Assembly: GCA_003599475.1 (NCBI GenBank)
Contig: QZKK01000080.1
Location: 1-17,292, forward strand
Source of the DNA: Desulfobacteraceae bacterium
GTDB taxonomy: Bacteria > Desulfobacterota > Desulfobacteria > Desulfobacterales > SURF-15
Length of the DNA: 17,292 nucleotides
Reading direction: 5' to 3'
The notes under the pieces are model-generated. The model had not been told where the DNA came from and ran no database searches. It saw nothing but the letters and a program-made list of their open reading frames with translations. Of the stretch, positions 7,525-13,859 are shown piece by piece. Numbering within the stretch: the first letter of the stretch is position 1; the number at the start of each line of letters is the position of its first letter. A program made the position numbers and the translations under genes.

Positions 7525-9155
7525 TATTGAATCCCCGGAGCTGAACGCAACGATTGCGGGTTCTTTCTTTCGGATTCACGCACCGAGCCGGTTTTGACTT
7601 TTTTCACCATTCTGCGCAAGTCGGCGATTTCGAAAGGCTTCAGCAGGATGGCATCGAACCCCAGTCCGGCGATGATTTCCAATTCCGCCGAATCCCAATG
7701 GGCGGTGGCGATAATCACTCGAATATCCGCAAACTCAGCATTTTCCTTGATGAACCGGCAAACCTCAAGCCCGTTCATGTGCGGCATTTGGATATCCAGG
7801 ATGAGAAGGTCGGGTCGATACTTCCCCAGCTTCACGCAGGCTTCGATGCCGTTTGATGCTTCTTCGAACAGGCAATTTGAATTCCGGAGTGTCTCTTTGA
7901 TCAGCTTCACAGTCATCCGATCGTCTTCGGCCACAAGAATCCTGAATGGATTCCGTTCTCTCTTCAACGGAAAAGAGACGGTGAAGACGGACCCCTCGCC
8001 TCTTTTGCTCTCTACATCAATTTTTCCTCCATGCTCCTTTACGATGGTTGTGGAGACTGAAAGCCCGAGCCCGGTTCCCCCCAAATTGCGTCTTGTGGTG
8101 AAAAACGGATCCATGATGCGGGGCAGCACTTCGTTTGCAATGCCGCTTCCTTCATCGCGCACTTCGATGACGATGCTTTCAGACGGAGAATTGTAACACG
8201 AGCGGAGGAAAATGCCCTTCTCCGGACTGGGCAGTGCCTGACAGGCGTTTTGCAGCAGGTTGAGGACCACCTGGCTGAGCTTTCGGCTGTTTCCCTTCAG
8301 TGCCGGTAAATTGTTTTCATATTCGACCTCGAAGCGGTCGGTCGACTTGCGGATCATGTTATTTGCCAGCGAGATCGTTTTTCGGATGACCTCGTTGACA
8401 TCCACCGATTCGTTCATCTCCGCCTTCTCCTGGCGGGAGAAATCCTTCAGACCGTCGACGATCTGCTGGATCCGGCGAGAGCCTTCTTCGATTCCGGAAA
8501 AGAGCTTCGGAATTTCTACGCACATTTCGGAATAGGGAAGCCCGCCCAGGTCGTAGTTGCCGTTTTCATGAAAATATTTTTCCAGAATCGGTTCGATGCT
8601 TCTCCAGGCATCCTTTAAGAGCGGTGTGTTGAGCGTTATGAAATTATTCGGATTATTGATCTCATGGGCCATCCCCGCGGCCAAAATGCCCAAGGATATC
8701 ATCTTGTCGGCCTGGATGAGCTCCTGCTGGAGTTTCTTCTCATCGGTGACGTCCCGGACGTGGATGAGCGCGAAATAATCCTCCTCGCATACCGACCCGA
8801 CGGGGTAGATGATGATCTGATGAATCTTTTCGACATCCGAAGACGCCTTCCTCTCAAAGGAGAAGCGCTTCCCGATACGCACCGCCTGCAGAGCCAGGCA
8901 GTCGCTGCAGGGCGCCGGCCGATTCATGAATCCGAGATGACAGGGTTTTCCGATCAGATCGCGGTTTTCCGGCTTGTAGAGGTCAAGCACGGCATCGTTC
9001 AGAAATTTGATCGACAAATCCGGATTTACCGCAAACAGCGGGTCCGAAATTGCGTTCAGTATCGGCTGCACCAGACCCTTCCCCGATTCCGGCAGGGCTT
9101 CGGCGTTAACGCGCTTCATGAGCCCTGACTGCATCTGCAGGTTTCGTTCAAACAC
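7524..9155 (-). CDS. Soluble hybrid sensor histidine kinase (PAS-HisKA-HATPase-REC)
   Basis: Sensor partner of the downstream regulator. The GTG at 9155 is preceded by a strong GAGGAGG ribosome site, which fixes the start and gives 543 residues. No membrane helix or signal peptide is seen, so it should sense from the cytoplasm. Domains: PAS (about 25-135) containing a cysteine cluster at C72, C83 and C86; a dimerisation/phosphoacceptor helix with H164 in AAGMAHEINNPNNF; an ATPase domain with N303 in NLLQNACQAL, DEGSG (334-338), and the FFTT and GGTGLGLS loops; and a C-terminal receiver (about 404-520) with D454 in LILDIQMP and the lysine in KPFE. The H box, with its long insert up to DFSRQEK, is of the NtrB/DctB-like class that usually pairs with NtrC-type activators. 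A sigma-54-like promoter lies upstream. The signal is unknown; the cysteines suggest redox, metal or cofactor sensing. Confidence 0.93.
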   Translation of the reverse strand: MFERNLQMQSGLMKRVNAEALPESGKGLVQPILNAISDPLFAVNPDLSIKFLNDAVLDLYKPENRDLIGKPCHLGFMNRPAPCSDCLALQAVRIGKRFSFERKASSDVEKIHQIIIYPVGSVCEEDYFALIHVRDVTDEKKLQQELIQADKMISLGILAAGMAHEINNPNNFITLNTPLLKDAWRSIEPILEKYFHENGNYDLGGLPYSEMCVEIPKLFSGIEEGSRRIQQIVDGLKDFSRQEKAEMNESVDVNEVIRKTISLANNMIRKSTDRFEVEYENNLPALKGNSRKLSQVVLNLLQNACQALPSPEKGIFLRSCYNSPSESIVIEVRDEGSGIANEVLPRIMDPFFTTRRNLGGTGLGLSVSTTIVKEHGGKIDVESKRGEGSVFTVSFPLKRERNPFRILVAEDDRMTVKLIKETLRNSNCLFEEASNGIEACVKLGKYRPDLLILDIQMPHMNGLEVCRFIKENAEFADIRVIIATAHWDSAELEIIAGLGFDAILLKPFEIADLRRMVKKVKTGSVRESERKNPQSLRSAPGIQ

Positions 9156-9203
9156 CCGACCTCCTCATCCATCGCGAGTTGCGTTTCACAAGGATGGAAA
9201 TCA

Positions 9204-9219
9204 AGCAATTTGCATGCCC
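9204..9219 (-). promoter_or_regulatory. Sigma-54 (RpoN) promoter of the kinase-regulator operon
   Basis: The minus strand reads GGGCATGCAAATTGCT. Against the consensus TGGCACGNNNNTTGCW it differs only at the first and sixth bases, and GG and GC have the required 10-base separation. Transcription would start near 9193, giving a leader of roughly 38 bases to the GTG at 9155. Because the operon encodes a sigma-54 activator, positive autoregulation is a reasonable inference. Confidence 0.6.
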
Positions 9220-9242
9220 GAATGTAACGCTACCCTTTTTCC

Positions 9243-9275
9243 GATGTATTCATGCCCCGCTTGATCGACTACATC
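9243..9275. promoter_or_regulatory. Inverted repeat upstream of the sigma-54 element, possible activator site
   Basis: GATGTATTC (9243-9251) is mirrored by GACTACATC (9267-9275), eight of nine positions matching, with a 15-base spacer. It starts 24 bases upstream of the -24 element of the kinase promoter. NtrC-type activators bind such dyads, though usually farther upstream (about -80 to -150), so the assignment is tentative. Confidence 0.25.
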
Positions 9276-9309
9276 CGCGGTGAGGGCCCTATCCTGAGCG
9301 GTCATCCAA

Positions 9310-9338
9310 TTGACATCCATTGCATTACACCGTAATAT
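9310..9338 (+). promoter_or_regulatory. Sigma-70 promoter with overlapping operator-like dyad (toxin-antitoxin operon)
   Basis: TTGACA (9310-9315) and TAATAT (9333-9338) are 17 bases apart. A perfect dyad, ATTAC at 9324-9328 and GTAAT at 9332-9336, overlaps the -10 box, within a looser symmetry from CCAT (9317) to ATGG (9340). This is where a ribbon-helix-helix antitoxin would repress its own operon. Confidence 0.55.
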
Positions 9339-9371
9339 GGCGAAATACGAACCACGATGAGGAATTCGCCG

Positions 9372-9797
9372 ATGTCCACCATACAGAAATGCTTGAGATT
9401 ACCGAAAGAGGCCGTAAAAGAGATCGAAAGCCTCGCTGAGAGCGCAGGGAAGGATTTTTCCGGGCTGACCCGTGATCTTCTTCTGGAAGCCATAAAATCG
9501 AGGAAGTGTCCTGGAATTTCCTTTGCAGACGGCCCCACCGGCAGAAGGGCAAGAATCGCCGGCTCCGGGATCGATGTGTGGGAATTGATTGCCGCCTTCA
9601 AGGGGTTGAAAGAAGATTATGAAAATCTGAAGAACGCATATCACTGGCTCAGCGAACAGCAGATTCGATCCGCTCTATCCTACTATGCGCTGTATACGAA
9701 AGAAATCGACGACCTGATCGCTAAAAATGAAAAGATCACCATAGATGAAATCGCCAAAAAATTTCCGTTTCTTGCAAAACAAGGAATGGGACGTTGA
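9372..9797 (+). CDS. DUF433-family antitoxin-like protein with RHH N-terminus
   Basis: A 141-residue protein of the type found as the antitoxin-side partner of DUF5615 PIN-like proteins. The first 45 residues look like a ribbon-helix-helix DNA-binding segment (MSTIQKCLRLPKEAVKEIES). The rest matches the DUF433 pattern: RRARIAGSGIDVWELI, then LSEQQIRSALSYYALYTKEID. The start at 9372 is preferred over an in-frame ATG at 9357 because GAGGA (9359-9363) lies eight bases before it. Its TGA overlaps the next gene by four bases (TTGA). The promoter at 9310-9338 carries a dyad that this protein could bind. Family assignment is from motif memory; an antitoxin role is known only by association for this family. 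Confidence 0.75.
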   Translation: MSTIQKCLRLPKEAVKEIESLAESAGKDFSGLTRDLLLEAIKSRKCPGISFADGPTGRRARIAGSGIDVWELIAAFKGLKEDYENLKNAYHWLSEQQIRSALSYYALYTKEIDDLIAKNEKITIDEIAKKFPFLAKQGMGR

Positions 9798-10156
9798 AGC
9801 TTTACCTGGATGAAGATATCAGCCCCAGAATCGCCAGGCTTCTCCGGGAGATGGGAATCGACGCGGTCAGCGCCCATGAAGCGGAAAAGACGGGGGCATC
9901 GGATGAGGAACAGCTCCTGGAGGCGGTCGGCGATGGACGCGTAATGGTTACTCGCAACAGAAACGATTTTATCGTCCTGACCGTTCGATTTTTTCAGGAT
10001 TTGAAGCCTCATCATGGACTCCTCATCGTTTCGCATTCCATCCCCGGATCCGATTTCGCTCTTATGGCAAAGCGGTTATCCGCATGGGTTAAGAATCATC
10101 CCGGGGGGATAGAAGCTTACACGATCGAATTCCTTGCGAGCGGGAAAGAACGATGA
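9794..10156 (+). CDS. DUF5615 PIN-like protein, putative toxin
   Basis: A 120-residue protein of the PIN-like DUF5615 family, predicted to be a metal-dependent RNase by fold. The acidic motif LYLDEDIS (D6, E7, D8) at the N-terminus, SAHEAEKTGASDEEQLLEA in the middle, and TRNRNDF (about 54-60) with a following hydrophobic strand HGLLIVSH are the usual signature. It starts with TTG at 9794, overlapping the antitoxin stop as TTGA, so its translation should be coupled and weaker than that of the partner. The length is normal and nothing appears broken. Toxicity is inferred from the pairing; no nuclease target can be deduced. Confidence 0.78.
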   Translation: MKLYLDEDISPRIARLLREMGIDAVSAHEAEKTGASDEEQLLEAVGDGRVMVTRNRNDFIVLTVRFFQDLKPHHGLLIVSHSIPGSDFALMAKRLSAWVKNHPGGIEAYTIEFLASGKER

Positions 10157-10158
10157 GC

Positions 10159-10170
10159 CCAAGGCCTTGG
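10159..10170. other. Perfect 12-bp palindrome after the toxin gene
   Basis: CCAAGGCCTTGG lies three bases after the toxin stop and is nested in a longer symmetry from GCCCA (10157) to TGGGC (10177). There is no T-run, so it is a weak terminator candidate at best and could be an operator for the next gene. Confidence 0.3.
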
Positions 10171-10253
10171 AATGGGCAGCGGAAACCGAAACAGAATCGA
10201 TCGCTTAAACCGATCTCTGCAGAAAGTAGCATGCATCCGGGAAGGATTTGACG

Positions 10254-10823
10254 ATGGAAAGAACCGAAGAAAAAATTACCGTTCAGGAGGCGGCCCATGA
10301 GGTGGAGATCGTGTGCCGGAGGCTTGCGCTGCTTCACCTGGCCTTTGCCAGGACCCTGGTCGATGATCTGGGGGAAGAGGAGGGAAAGCGCCTGGTGTTG
10401 AAGGCCATCAAGGCATACGGGAGGCTTGCGGGGCACGAGGTCCGCCGGGCGGTGATCAAGCAGGGGCTTTCCCCCGAGCCTGAAAACTACGGAAAGGGAA
10501 ACAGCCGGGACCTTCCCCGGTTCGGCATGAACGAAGGGGCCGCAGAGGTGGAGACGGCGGGAGAAAAACGAAAACGGATCGATGGCTGCGTCATGGCAAA
10601 GGTATGGAAGGAATACGGCGAGGAAGGTCTCGGAAGGCTTTACTGCTACGTGGACCCGGCAAAGTCCATGGCCTTCAACCCGGGCTATAAGCTGGTCCAT
10701 ACAAGGGCGCTGCCCGACGGGGACGATTATTGCGAAATGTGTGTCCGGCCGACCACCGAGAGGGAGCGAAGGGACTTTACGGAAGGGGATGCCGATTGGA
10801 CCTACATCGACGATCCCGGATGA
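10254..10823 (+). CDS. L-2-amino-thiazoline-4-carboxylic acid (ATC) hydrolase family protein
   Basis: A cytoplasmic protein of 189 residues in the family named after the hydrolase that opens 2-amino-thiazoline-4-carboxylate on the way to cysteine. Most members in anaerobes have no known substrate. The N-terminal half is helical and charged. The conserved C-terminal part has C112 in DGCVMAKVWKEYG, C131 and D134 in LYCYVDPAKSMAFNPGYKL, H149 in the segment ending in VHTRALPDGDDYC, and C160 and C163. The ATG at 10254 has AAGGA seven bases upstream; a TTG two codons earlier (10248) is less likely. It stands 97 bases after the toxin gene, so co-transcription is possible but not required. The family call is good; the reaction is not established. 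Confidence 0.75.
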   Translation: MERTEEKITVQEAAHEVEIVCRRLALLHLAFARTLVDDLGEEEGKRLVLKAIKAYGRLAGHEVRRAVIKQGLSPEPENYGKGNSRDLPRFGMNEGAAEVETAGEKRKRIDGCVMAKVWKEYGEEGLGRLYCYVDPAKSMAFNPGYKLVHTRALPDGDDYCEMCVRPTTERERRDFTEGDADWTYIDDPG

Positions 10824-10921
10824 GCCGTCGAAATCCGCTTGAACGGCACGGAGCGGGAATAAAACGAAATCAGCGTTCGGAACCTTCGGGATGTACACGG
10901 AAAAAGACGCAATCGAGGGTA

Positions 10922-11254
10922 TTCGGTTTCGATCGGACCGAATTTCCACGATACGAAGAGGAAAACGCCGAGCTCCTCTGCTATGTCTGCAGCAGCCGCG
11001 CAGCGGATCTTCCAAGCACGATCCCCGGGAAGATCCTTGAGCGGTTCTCGGAGCTGCCGGTTGCCGGTAAACCGAACCGGCTGAGCCGCGCGCCGTTCAA
11101 TTGGAAGCGGATCTACCGGACCGCCGAGCTTGCCCGAAGAGGGGATCCGGATGAAAAAGCGGCTTTTCCCGGGAGCCTGCCTTTTCGGGATACGGATCGA
11201 TCCCCCTTTTCGGCGGCCCAAATCATCCGCAGGAGAAGAAGCGCGCTCGATTTT
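10922..11254 (+). pseudogene. Remnant of a SagB-type nitroreductase-like gene
   Basis: The 522 bases between 10824 and 11345 hold no intact gene. In one frame, about 110 residues from FGFDRTEFPRYEEE to IIRRRRSALDF look like real protein. The segments AGKPNRLSRAPFNW and SAAQIIRRRRSALDF resemble the middle of SagB/ThcOx-like FMN oxidoreductases, where a stretch like NxLS...W leads to the IIRxRRS motif of the nitroreductase core. There is no credible start: the upstream codons are shared with other frames and lack a ribosome site. The similarity ends exactly where a TTTCG-rich repeat begins (11252), and the rest of the flavin domain is absent. I read it as an internal fragment left by deletion. 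This rests on remembered motifs only. Confidence 0.42.
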
Positions 11255-11278
11255 CGTGTATTTCGAGTGTTTCGTGGT
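11252..11278. repeat. Three 9-bp TTTCG-type tandem units
   Basis: TTTCGTGTA, TTTCGAGTG and TTTCGTGGT follow one another without gaps. They resemble the short dispersed TTTCGTG-rich intergenic repeats I associate with many deltaproteobacterial genomes. They mark the edge of the nitroreductase-like remnant. Confidence 0.5.
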
Positions 11279-11345
11279 TTCACTTGAATTTGCGAACTGG
11301 AGCTTTTCCGATACTGGGAGTGGTCCCGATCGGATTGAAGGCGGT

Positions 11346-12233
11346 CTAATCCTTCTTGAAGATCAAGGCGTAGACGTTTTCTGCGGAAAAAAAGATCTGT
11401 TCGATGTCATAATCGTGAGTATTTGAAAGGGATACGACCACTCTCGTGCCGGTGCCCTTGGGGCGCACGGTAACGTGCCGGATGAGTCCTTTCGGCCGTG
11501 CTTCCGGAAAAGAAACCCCCTCTCCGCAGCGGGTTTCAGGGAAATCGCAGACAACCGCAGGACGGTTTCCGGGGATGGTAAAGACATCGGGTGTAGAAAA
11601 GCCGCTCAGGCTGATCAGCAATCTTTCCTCGTTTTCCGAATAAACCGCGATCCGGATCTTGCTCAACTGCATATCCGCGCCACCCGTTTGAACCGTATCC
11701 GGAGCGGCGGCCGAAAACAGGCTCCTGTGAGCCCAGCCGGTTTTTCCGTCCTGAAGTCTTACCGCCAGCCACTCCCCCTGCCGATCGATCAGGGAAACGG
11801 TATCGCCCCTGTACAGGGTTTCGACCACTTTCCCTTCGGTGCCCGGTTCTTTTCGAATGTTTCCCGTAAGGGTCTTCAACGCCAGCTTCAAATCGCGACC
11901 GTCGGCCGCAGGAGACGGCGTCTGTTCAGGAGGCGGTTTCTCATCGACGACTGCAGAGTATTTCGTCTTGCCCGGACCCGGGTCCGGATCGACGGCGGCA
12001 GGGGTTTTTATCTCTCTGGGATCCGGCTCCGCATGGACAGCGACGGATGATTGATTCTTGTCCGCATCCGATTCCGCCGGCAGGATTTCCCGGATGGCAC
12101 CCGATTTCTTGTAGACCGGCGGCAGGATTTCCCGGATGCTGCCGGATCTCTTGTATTCCGAGGCTGCCGCCGCAGGCTGGATCGTGGGCCAGGCGGCAAG
12201 GAGAAGAATGAAAAGGAATATCATAATCCGCAT
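11346..12233 (-). CDS. Exported SH3b-AMIN domain protein
   Basis: A secreted or envelope protein of 295 residues. From the ATG at 12233 it has a signal peptide (hydrophobic about 3-15, likely cut near PAAAA-SEY, residue 24). Two tandem 14-residue repeats follow (27-40 and 41-54, sharing SGxIREILP), then a proline- and acid-rich linker (55-112), a bacterial SH3 domain (about 116-174, NIRKEPG ... GDTVSLIDRQGEWLAVRLQDGKTGWAHRSLF), and an AMIN-like domain (about 187-295, IRIAVYSENEERLLISLSG ... RVVVSLSNT). Both domains are typical of proteins that bind peptidoglycan or envelope machinery such as amidases and secretins; no catalytic domain is present. In-frame ATGs at 12278 and 12272 fall in or beside a repeat and give no signal peptide at the N-terminus; ATG 12224 is also possible. 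It lies 141 bases after the PLP-enzyme gene on the same strand. Confidence 0.82.
   Translation of the reverse strand: MRIMIFLFILLLAAWPTIQPAAAASEYKRSGSIREILPPVYKKSGAIREILPAESDADKNQSSVAVHAEPDPREIKTPAAVDPDPGPGKTKYSAVVDEKPPPEQTPSPAADGRDLKLALKTLTGNIRKEPGTEGKVVETLYRGDTVSLIDRQGEWLAVRLQDGKTGWAHRSLFSAAAPDTVQTGGADMQLSKIRIAVYSENEERLLISLSGFSTPDVFTIPGNRPAVVCDFPETRCGEGVSFPEARPKGLIRHVTVRPKGTGTRVVVSLSNTHDYDIEQIFFSAENVYALIFKKD
12076..12159 (-). repeat. Two-copy 42-bp tandem repeat inside the SH3b-AMIN gene
   Basis: CAGGATTTCCCGGATG occurs at 12081-12096 and again at 12123-12138, a 42-base period with a few differences elsewhere. It encodes two 14-residue units just after the signal peptide, each with the core SGxIREILP. 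Confidence 0.75.
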
Positions 12234-12241
12234 CCTTGTCG

Positions 12242-12261
12242 TTCTCGCAAAAAGGCGAGAA
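12242..12261. promoter_or_regulatory. Hairpin just upstream of the SH3b-AMIN start
   Basis: TTCTCGC (12242-12248) and GCGAGAA (12255-12261) form a perfect 7-bp stem with a 6-base loop. On the minus-strand mRNA it ends eight bases before the ATG at 12233, where it could hinder ribosome access. It has no T-run, so a terminator role is unlikely. Confidence 0.35.
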
Positions 12262-12272
12262 TTCGCTTCCAT

Positions 12273-12343
12273 CGTCATTCCGGCGAAAGCTGGAACCCGG
12301 TGTTTTCAATAAGTTCTGGACTCCGGTTTTCACCGGAGTGACG
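12273..12343. repeat. 71-bp palindromic intergenic repeat
   Basis: The ends CGTCATTCCGG (12273-12283) and CCGGAGTGACG (12333-12343) are inverted copies with 10 of 11 matches. Inside is a perfect hairpin, ACTCCGG (12320-12326) with CCGGAGT (12333-12339). The CGTCATTCCGGCGAAAGC beginning is a common form of dispersed intergenic repeat in proteobacteria. It separates the PLP-enzyme gene from the SH3b-AMIN gene. Confidence 0.65.
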
Positions 12344-12374
12344 TGGTTTGGGACTTTTACGAGTTCTTCATCCT

Positions 12375-13859
12375 TTACCTGTCGCGTTTCCGCAAAAGCC
12401 CCGTTTCCTCGTTGAACGCCTCGATCATCTCATCCCAGGCCCCGGTTTGATCGAAGATTCGTCTCCACAAAGTCCGGTCTTCCCAGAGCTGGTTCAGATC
12501 CTCGACGGCTTTCCCCTGCTGCTCCACCCAGGTAAAGTATTTGAGATTGTGGAGCGCCTTGCGATCGTAGTAGGTAAGCTCCCGAAAGCAATCGGTGGTT
12601 GCGCCCATCAGACATCTTTCGAAATCTTTTCCTCCCTGGAGAGACGTGTAGGGGCTGTATCGTTCGGAAAGCTCGGCAAGCCTTGACCGATACATTCCGG
12701 CGGAGTCCGTCGCGATGGTGAAAACGATGTCTTCTTCCCTCAGTTCAAAGTACTTGGCTGTTTTAATGGCCGCGATCACGTTGGCGATGCCGGATATACC
12801 GATGAGATCCAGACGGTCTACGGTTTTTTGAGGGATGCCTTCTCCCGCCAGCACGCTTCTGCCGGCCGGCTCGTTGAAGAGCCGGAAGATGCGCATGCAG
12901 TCGTTATCGTCTATGGCCGCAACGGCATCGGTGTTTCGGACGTTGTGGACCCAGGGGATGTGCTTGTCTCCGATTCCCTCGATGCGATGGGCGCCGAATC
13001 CGTTCCTCAGAAGGGTCGGGCACTGGAGCGCCTCGGAAGCCACCACCCGGATCTGCGGGGAGACGGTTCGCAGGTAGTCGCCGGCTGCAATCGTTCCGGC
13101 GGATCCGGTGGCCGATACGAAGGCCGCAAGCCCGCTCGATTCGTTTCGAAGCGATTCGAATGCCTCCAGAACGGCCGGGCCGGTGACGCTGTAGTGCCAG
13201 CAGGGGTTTCCGAATTCTTCGAACTGGTTGAAGATGATGCAGTCGCTTCTGTTTTTGCGGATTTCGAAGCAGGCGTCGTAGATTTCCTTGACGTTGGACT
13301 CGCACCCGGGGGTGGCGATGATCTCGGCCCCGATTTCCTCCAGCCACAAGAAGCGCTCGCGGCTCATTTGCTCCGGAAGAACGGCAACGGCCGTACAGCC
13401 CATCAGATAGGAGTCGAACGCTCCCCCGCGGCAGTAGTTTCCCGTAGACGGCCAGACCGCCTTGTGGCGGGTAGGGTCGAAACGGCCGGTAATCACTGCG
13501 GGGGCGAGACATCCGTAAGCGGCCCCGACCTTGTGGGCTCCGGTGGGAAACCATTTTCCGATCAGCAGCACGATGCGGGCATCCACCCCGGTCAGGCTTC
13601 TGGGAAGCTCCAGGTGATTGACCGATCCGAACCGGCCGCCGGAATTCACCGGCTCGTTTTTCCAGGTGATGCGGAAAAGATTGAGCGGATGCATGTCCCA
13701 GAGGCCGATTCCGGCCAGTTTCGATCGGATGCTCTCGGGGATGAGGTGCGGATCCCTCATCTGGCTGAACGTCGGAAGGAGGATCCCCTTTTCGCGGCAC
13801 CGTTCGACGGCTTTCCGTCTGGCCTTTTTATCGATGATGGCATCGATGATCTGGATCAT
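12375..13859 (-). CDS. Fold-type II PLP-dependent enzyme (cysteine synthase/threonine synthase superfamily)
   Basis: A cytoplasmic enzyme of 494 residues. PLP should bind K110 in WFPTGAHKVGAA. The substrate carboxylate loop is STGNY (VWPSTGNYCRGGAF), and the cofactor phosphate loop is SATGSAGTIAAG. These mark the beta family of PLP enzymes that catalyse beta-replacement or elimination on amino acids. The protein is longer than O-acetylserine sulfhydrylases (about 310 residues), with about 60 extra N-terminal residues and about 80 extra C-terminal ones (from about YSPYTSLQGG), so it is a distinct subfamily whose reaction I cannot name. The start at 13859 is chosen because its ATG overlaps the stop of the upstream ATPase gene as ATGA; a longer frame to 13973 lies within that gene. 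Coupling to a peptide-type importer suggests it acts on the imported amino-acid-like substrate. Confidence 0.85.
   Translation of the reverse strand: MIQIIDAIIDKKARRKAVERCREKGILLPTFSQMRDPHLIPESIRSKLAGIGLWDMHPLNLFRITWKNEPVNSGGRFGSVNHLELPRSLTGVDARIVLLIGKWFPTGAHKVGAAYGCLAPAVITGRFDPTRHKAVWPSTGNYCRGGAFDSYLMGCTAVAVLPEQMSRERFLWLEEIGAEIIATPGCESNVKEIYDACFEIRKNRSDCIIFNQFEEFGNPCWHYSVTGPAVLEAFESLRNESSGLAAFVSATGSAGTIAAGDYLRTVSPQIRVVASEALQCPTLLRNGFGAHRIEGIGDKHIPWVHNVRNTDAVAAIDDNDCMRIFRLFNEPAGRSVLAGEGIPQKTVDRLDLIGISGIANVIAAIKTAKYFELREEDIVFTIATDSAGMYRSRLAELSERYSPYTSLQGGKDFERCLMGATTDCFRELTYYDRKALHNLKYFTWVEQQGKAVEDLNQLWEDRTLWRRIFDQTGAWDEMIEAFNEETGLLRKRDR

Noticed and set aside
10089..11015. A 308-codon open frame on the minus strand
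   Set aside because: It is the antisense of the ATC-hydrolase-family gene and the adjacent remnant; the sense strand shows family motifs and ribosome sites, this one does not.
11252..11278. TTTCG units as a CRISPR-like or iteron array
   Set aside because: There are only three degenerate 9-bp units without spacers, and no replication or cas gene is nearby.
12320..12339. Hairpin ACTCCGG/CCGGAGT as a rho-independent terminator
   Set aside because: The stem is good, but no T-run follows on either strand and it is part of the palindromic repeat, so it was not listed as a terminator.
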